From Pontixanthobacter sp. CEM42 (GTDB taxonomy: Bacteria > Pseudomonadota > Alphaproteobacteria > Sphingomonadales > Sphingomonadaceae): 64,000 nt of DNA. The translations under genes were made by a program, and so were the position numbers. The stretch lies in the NCBI RefSeq assembly GCF_017812015.1, contig NZ_JADQTN010000002.1, positions 868,001-932,000 on the forward strand. The letters run 5' to 3'. The notes beneath the pieces are model-generated. The model searched no databases and had not been told where the DNA came from. It saw only the letters and a list, made by a program, of their open reading frames with translations. Shown here in pieces: positions 62,955 through 64,000 of this stretch (position 1 is the stretch's first letter; every line of letters starts with the position of its first letter).

Positions 62955-64000
62955 ATGGATGGATTTGAACACCTAGCGATGAATTGGCGCTCGGCGCTGG
63001 TCGGGCTGACGATGGTTTGCTCAGCGACCGCGCTGATCTATCTGGCACGGCGTGGTATCGAGCGGCGTGCAATTGGCTGGCTAGCGGTCTTTGTGATCGC
63101 GGCAAACGTCTCTGCCATTCCACTGCTGATCGGTTTTGCTGGCGCATATGACATATGGCCGGGGCTGACATTCCTGCCCACCCAGACGGCACTTTTCTTT
63201 GGCCCAGCCGTCGCGCTCCATGCGCGCGCACTTATGATAGGAAGCGTGGATCGGCGCCTGTGGTGGCTTTTTACGCCTGGCATTGCCTATTGGATCTATC
63301 AGCTGTGGGCGTTCACCATGCTAGGCGACTACCGGGCAAAATGGGCGTTCAACGATGCCGTACACGAGCCCTATATCCTGCCAGTCGCAGTTGTCGGCTC
63401 GTGGATACTGGCAGCCGGGTGCCTCGCCTATGTCTGGCAGCTACGCACGCGCTATCTACAATGGTTGCAGGACCATCACTCCGATGACGAACGCTTTAGT
63501 CCGATCTGGCTAACCCACCTGGTCGTACTGGCCGGCATAGTCGGCCTTTTCTGGGCGATTGAAGGTGTCTTAGCACGGCTGATGAACGCAGATTATCCCG
63601 ACGTCTTCATTTGGGAGTTTATCGCGCTGTTTGCGATTTTTATTATCGTGCTGGAAGCGCTCGCAGGGATCGACCGCCCCTTTCCAAAAATGAAAATGGG
63701 CAGCGAAAAGGAGCTGGATAAGCCGAGCGAACCTGCGGCGCGCGATTGGGTACTTGAAGGGACGCGGCTGAAAGCACAAGTGCTGGAGCACAAATGGCAT
63801 CTGGAGGCGGGCCTCTCTTTGCAAGTGCTCGCGCGCCGCTTCGGCATGAACCAAGCCTATCTTTCGCGCGCGATCAATCAGGGGCTGAAACAGAATTTTA
63901 GCGGCTTCATTAATGGCCTCAGGATTGAGCATGCGAAGGGCCTGATCAAGGCTGGCAACAAGTCGATGATCGATATAGCGCTGTCGACCGGGTTTGGCTC
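62955..64000 (+). CDS. AraC family regulator with membrane N-terminus, 3' partial
   Basis: The frame runs off the right edge; 348 codons are visible. About seven hydrophobic segments (LVGLTMVCSATALIYLA, WLAVFVIAANVSAIPLLIGF, LFFGPAVALHARAL and others up to residue 240) are followed by a cytoplasmic linker and an AraC-type DNA-binding domain starting near 290: LSLQVLARRFGMNQAYLSRAIN as the first HTH and IDIALSTGFG as the start of the second. This membrane-sensor plus AraC layout occurs in Bacteroidota and some proteobacteria. The C-terminal end (second HTH and stop) is outside the window. Target genes are unknown. Confidence 0.88.
   Translation, partial: MDGFEHLAMNWRSALVGLTMVCSATALIYLARRGIERRAIGWLAVFVIAANVSAIPLLIGFAGAYDIWPGLTFLPTQTALFFGPAVALHARALMIGSVDRRLWWLFTPGIAYWIYQLWAFTMLGDYRAKWAFNDAVHEPYILPVAVVGSWILAAGCLAYVWQLRTRYLQWLQDHHSDDERFSPIWLTHLVVLAGIVGLFWAIEGVLARLMNADYPDVFIWEFIALFAIFIIVLEALAGIDRPFPKMKMGSEKELDKPSEPAARDWVLEGTRLKAQVLEHKWHLEAGLSLQVLARRFGMNQAYLSRAINQGLKQNFSGFINGLRIEHAKGLIKAGNKSMIDIALSTGFG

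Noticed and set aside
1-64000. CRISPR arrays, insertion sequences, prophage or integrase genes, rRNA genes
   Set aside because: I saw no regular direct repeats with spacers, no transposase or integrase, and no rRNA sequence in the window.

Overview
The window looks like the chromosome of an alphaproteobacterium of the order Sphingomonadales, most likely an Erythrobacteraceae relative. This rests on gene content and order recognised by eye (ftsE-ftsX-ydcF-plsC next to tyrC-hisC and metX-metW; hflK-hflC-degP divergent from mrp; a DUF1674 gene; an alternative oxidase; glutathione-dependent formaldehyde oxidation) and on moderately high GC. No database search was run. Most genes are ordinary, densely packed chromosomal genes with many 4-base ATGA or GTGA overlaps.

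Layout. 1-3474: a candidate peptide-modification operon with a ferritin-like protein (cut by the left edge), a 12-cysteine protein with five evenly spaced C-x5-C modules, a DUF692 multinuclear iron oxidase and its DUF2063 partner. 3482-6952: enoyl-CoA hydratase, DUF1295 membrane protein, acyl-CoA dehydrogenase. 7149-10818: ferric iron ABC importer (fbpABC) with a possible Fur-type operator. 10863-18874: tRNA-Leu, zinc-ribbon protein, ftsEX, ydcF, plsC, tyrC, hisC, metXW. 18987-20615: a large lipoprotein with one c-type heme motif, preceded by two perfect dyads. 21308-26825: a minus-strand block with S-formylglutathione hydrolase, CPBP protease, two VOC proteins, cupin, a secreted unknown, class III alcohol dehydrogenase and alternative oxidase. 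27018-30408: aldehyde dehydrogenase, GST, a structured repeat and msrB. 30532-40893: PBP1A, degP, hflCK, mrp, an orphan molybdenum hydroxylase large subunit and hemH.

40951-49119: a cytochrome P450 behind a TetR-type operator, a second repeat copy, a 56-residue DUF1674 gene, rsmB, DM13 protein, msrA, a secreted methyltransferase-like protein, aguB, folK, tRNA-Lys, a small lipoprotein and an XRE regulator. 49470-57743: a glycerol-type ABC importer (glpSTPQ, DUF2160, glpV) followed by a penicillin-acylase-family hydrolase. 57969-62630: a MacAB-type efflux operon with its own outer-membrane factor. 62955-64000: a membrane-anchored AraC-type regulator, cut by the right edge.

The strongest leads are the DUF692 (MNIO) operon with its Cys-rich putative substrate and the unusual ferritin-like partner, and a pair of inverted dispersed repeats (29682-29943 and 42334-42559) whose hairpins differ by compensatory base-pair changes, which suggests selection on a folded structure. 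The two GlpS/GlpT ATPases also show reciprocal loss of ATPase motifs, implying one working and one degenerate ATP site.
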